Source: Paraspadella gotoi
Taxonomy: Eukaryota > Chaetognatha
Assembly (NCBI GenBank): GCA_051294375.1
Contig: CM119271.1
Location: 11,997,620-12,061,619, forward strand
DNA: 64,000 bases
Direction of reading: 5' to 3'
Made by a program: the position numbers and the translations under genes. The notes below the pieces were generated by a model. That model saw only the letters and a program-made list of their open reading frames with translations, ran no database searches and was not told the DNA's origin. Positions within the stretch are counted from its first letter, which is position 1. Each line of letters begins with the position of its first letter. Positions 61,992 to 64,000 of this stretch are shown here, piece by piece.

Positions 61992-64000
61992 TCAACAACT
62001 GGCGACGATGGTGTCGTACATGTAGCCGAAGCCGATGCTGTTGAGGTGGACGAGGCGCTGCTCGACGGCGCGTTGCAGCTTCCGGATTCGATCCTTGTCT
62101 TCGCCGAATCGTTCGTCCACAACGGATTGACTCAAAGAGTGAAACAAAATCTGCGCCGATTGATATTTGGAGAAACTCGAGTCCTGATTCCCGAATATCT
62201 CGTCCAGCGCCGCCGTCTGCAAAGGGAAGATTAGATTTGAGGAAAAATTTTAAAAAAAGATGGATTCAGCGACGGCATTGCACGGCCCGAGACAGGACCC
62301 GAGATGCCGCGTAAGCCCCTTTGGCCGGGTTGGATAGCCGAGTCGTAGCGGCTACACATATATATTATATATATTATATATTATATAAGCCTGATTGAAA
62401 AGGCGTCCAGTTGACCTGGCAGAGTTCGACGGCGTGATTGTAGAGGATCTTGTCGGCCGTGCAGGCGGAGGATCTCCGATTAACGCCGGGGGAGTTGAGG
62501 AGATCGAAGGAGCTCAACGTCTTGCACATCGTCAATCCTTTTTTGTAGCGAGAATTGAGTTGACGAATCGTCGCGCGAACGGACTTCGTCGTCGACTTGA
62601 AGGGGGGCGGNNNNNNNNNNGTAAGGTTTTTTTCATTTAAAAATATTAAGAAGTTTGGATTATTACTATTGAATTTACCTGCAACCTCCCCTGGGCGATC
62701 TCATCTTTGGCCAGTTGCAACGCCGCCCCCGCCAGTTGCAACGCGCGATTGTAGAGGACCAACTGCTCAGCTTTTCGAAGTCCCTCTGGCGAGAGAAGGA
62801 ACAAAGAACAAGGACGATTACACCAGCGTTTTGCCAAATACATATTTATAACAGAGGAATATATCTGTATGAGAATGGTTACCCTGATTATACATGACAT
62901 CGGTTAATATAGGTTCAGTGGAAATCAATAAACATGATCATTTACTAATGTAAAATATTAATATTAAACTTTTAAGGCAATAGAACAAAAATTTATCAAA
63001 GCTTAATCAGAATACGACAATATGCAAATGAGATAGAGGAACTCAATATCATTTCAGCTAATTCACAAATTAATCTGCGACATATTCTCAAGAGAATTTA
63101 GCGAAACCGTATTCAATTTTTTTCTCGCGAACTTAGCCCATCTTTTTTCCCCTTATTACTAAATTTTTTTGTTTTTCTTTATTTTTTATTCTCCTCTTTT
63201 TTACTTTTTTCTAATTAACAGTTTTTTTTCTTCTTACAACATTTCCTCTCTTTAAAATTGTTATATTTATTTCTCTATTCTCTCTCTCCTTTCTCGCATC
63301 TTTTACAATCCTTATCTCGACGTGATATTTAATAACTAAAAAGACTAAATCCCCCCCCCAAAAAAAAGTAGCGAATTACGTAGATACTACAGAGACGCCA
63401 TCTCACCGCCCCCACCTCCCAAAAAAAAGTCCAATTCCTCTCACCGGAAAGAGTGGAGAGTTGATGCGACGGCGCCCCCGTTCTTCCCGTTTGATTCCTT
63501 CGGTCGTTGTTGTTGTTATTGTTGTTGTTGTTCGAGGCGTCGTTGTCGTCGTCTTCCTCGTCGTCCTCGTCGTCCTCGTCCCGATAGTTATCGTTGCAAA
63601 GCGTGAGATAGGAGAGAGGCGCGGCTCGCGTCTTGGCCACGTCGACCACGCAATCGATGAGCGAGAGGATGTAGGTCAGCTTGCTCATGGTCTCGTTGTG
63701 TTCGGCGGGCAAGAGGGTCTCCTCGGGCAGATCCGGCGCCTCGAAGATCAAAGGGTCTTCGAAGTTGGAGGGAGAAGCGGCGAAGACGCAAGGGGCGCCG
63801 CCGCCCGGGCTGGAAGGAGACTGCGCCATGGGAGAACCTTCGGGCAGAGAAGGAGTGCGACGGAGAGAAGAAGGAAAATCGGGGACGAAGATGGGATTGG
63901 CGGCGAAGGGGGCGTGGTCGATGCGGCGCGGCGGAGATGTCGCCACCGTCGACGAGGGCGTCGGGTTGATAGCGTCGTCGATCTCAGTTGAGATCGAATC
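61992..64000 (-). CDS. ULK1/2: ULK1/2 (ATG1) autophagy kinase, C-terminal part
   Basis: ULK1/2 is the serine/threonine kinase that starts autophagosome formation with ATG13 and FIP200. The kinase domain lies beyond the right edge. Exons seen: 64000-63445 (incomplete at 5'), 62785-62679, 62595-62416 and 62216-61992. The first encodes a Ser/Pro-rich linker and the start of the C-terminal (EAT, tandem-MIT) domain: DLPEETLLPAEHNETMSKL, TYILSLIDCVVDVAKTRA, with an inserted Asp/Asn-rich run. Next come EGLRKAEQLVLYNRALQLA and AKDEIAQGRLQ, then IRQLNSRYKKGLTMCKTL and ADKILYNHAVELCQ, then TAALDEIFGN and LQRAVEQRLVHLNSIG before the stop. The EAT domain binds ATG13 and membranes. The 10-base N gap lies in the intron just before the acceptor at 62596-62598, not in coding sequence. 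Confidence 0.93.
62270..62360 (+). repeat. tRNA-like SINE fragment
   Basis: GGATAGCCGAGTCGTAGCGG has the D-arm/A-box layout of a tRNA gene, followed immediately by an AT microsatellite (62357-62390) with no T arm. Probably a truncated SINE head, in an ULK intron. Confidence 0.4.
62611..62620. other. assembly gap (10 N)
   Basis: Ten Ns; the true length is unknown. It lies within the 83-bp intron 62596-62678 of the ULK gene, next to a C-rich run. Confidence 1.
62960..63045. repeat. dispersed repeat, partial copy 3
   Basis: GGCAATAGAACAAA...CAATATGCAAATGAGATAGA matches the left part of the repeat at 53820-54090. It lies in the ULK intron between the exons at 63445 and 62785. Confidence 0.55.

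Overview
This is a eukaryotic, almost certainly animal (protostome invertebrate) genomic window. Genes are split by GT-AG introns, the coding exons are GC-rich, and introns and spacers are AT-rich with many GA/CT tracts, minisatellites, tRNA-derived SINEs and Tc1-type inverted-repeat elements. A crustacean-like arthropod is my best guess, but the sequence alone does not prove it. There is one 10-base N gap (62611-62620).

Gene layout: the 3' part of 3-hydroxyanthranilate 3,4-dioxygenase (HAAO, + strand, 231-1481) lies tail-to-tail with a minus-strand gene I do not recognise (about 2010-5737; PH-like segments). A transposon-rich spacer follows (5.8-11.3 kb) with a large foldback element. All remaining genes are on the minus strand: a fusion of a GST-like domain to a prolyl-tRNA editing (ProX/YbaK, PRORSD1-type) domain (11337-15735); ANKRD40 (about 16590-17640); ZSWIM8 (22009-34541, 11 exons); CDR2/centrocortin-like (36140-40002); EIF2A (40718-46569, 9 exons); SEC61B (47148-48408); an adaptor-like protein with an N-terminal PH domain and a C-terminal PDZ-like region (51887-58106, 9 exons); NAA40 (58807-60850); and the C-terminal half of an ULK1/2 (ATG1) kinase running off the right edge (61992-64000). 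I rebuilt exon chains by requiring family similarity, splice consensus and matching intron phase. Two junctions only work with GC-AG introns.

The genes are mostly housekeeping and do not form one pathway. Functions include tryptophan/NAD metabolism (HAAO), tRNA proofreading, translation initiation (EIF2A), ER translocation (SEC61B), histone N-terminal acetylation (NAA40), autophagy initiation (ULK) and microRNA/protein turnover (ZSWIM8).

Five observations stand out. They are the GST-ProX fusion; a 130-bp inverted repeat whose arms carry a hammerhead-ribozyme-like core; a near-identical copy of a ZSWIM8 exon-intron junction inside a CDR2 intron; a nested foldback transposon at 7.66-10.14 kb; and a Tc1-like element caught as an internal-deletion derivative that joins the start and end of a transposase, with shorter relatives nearby.
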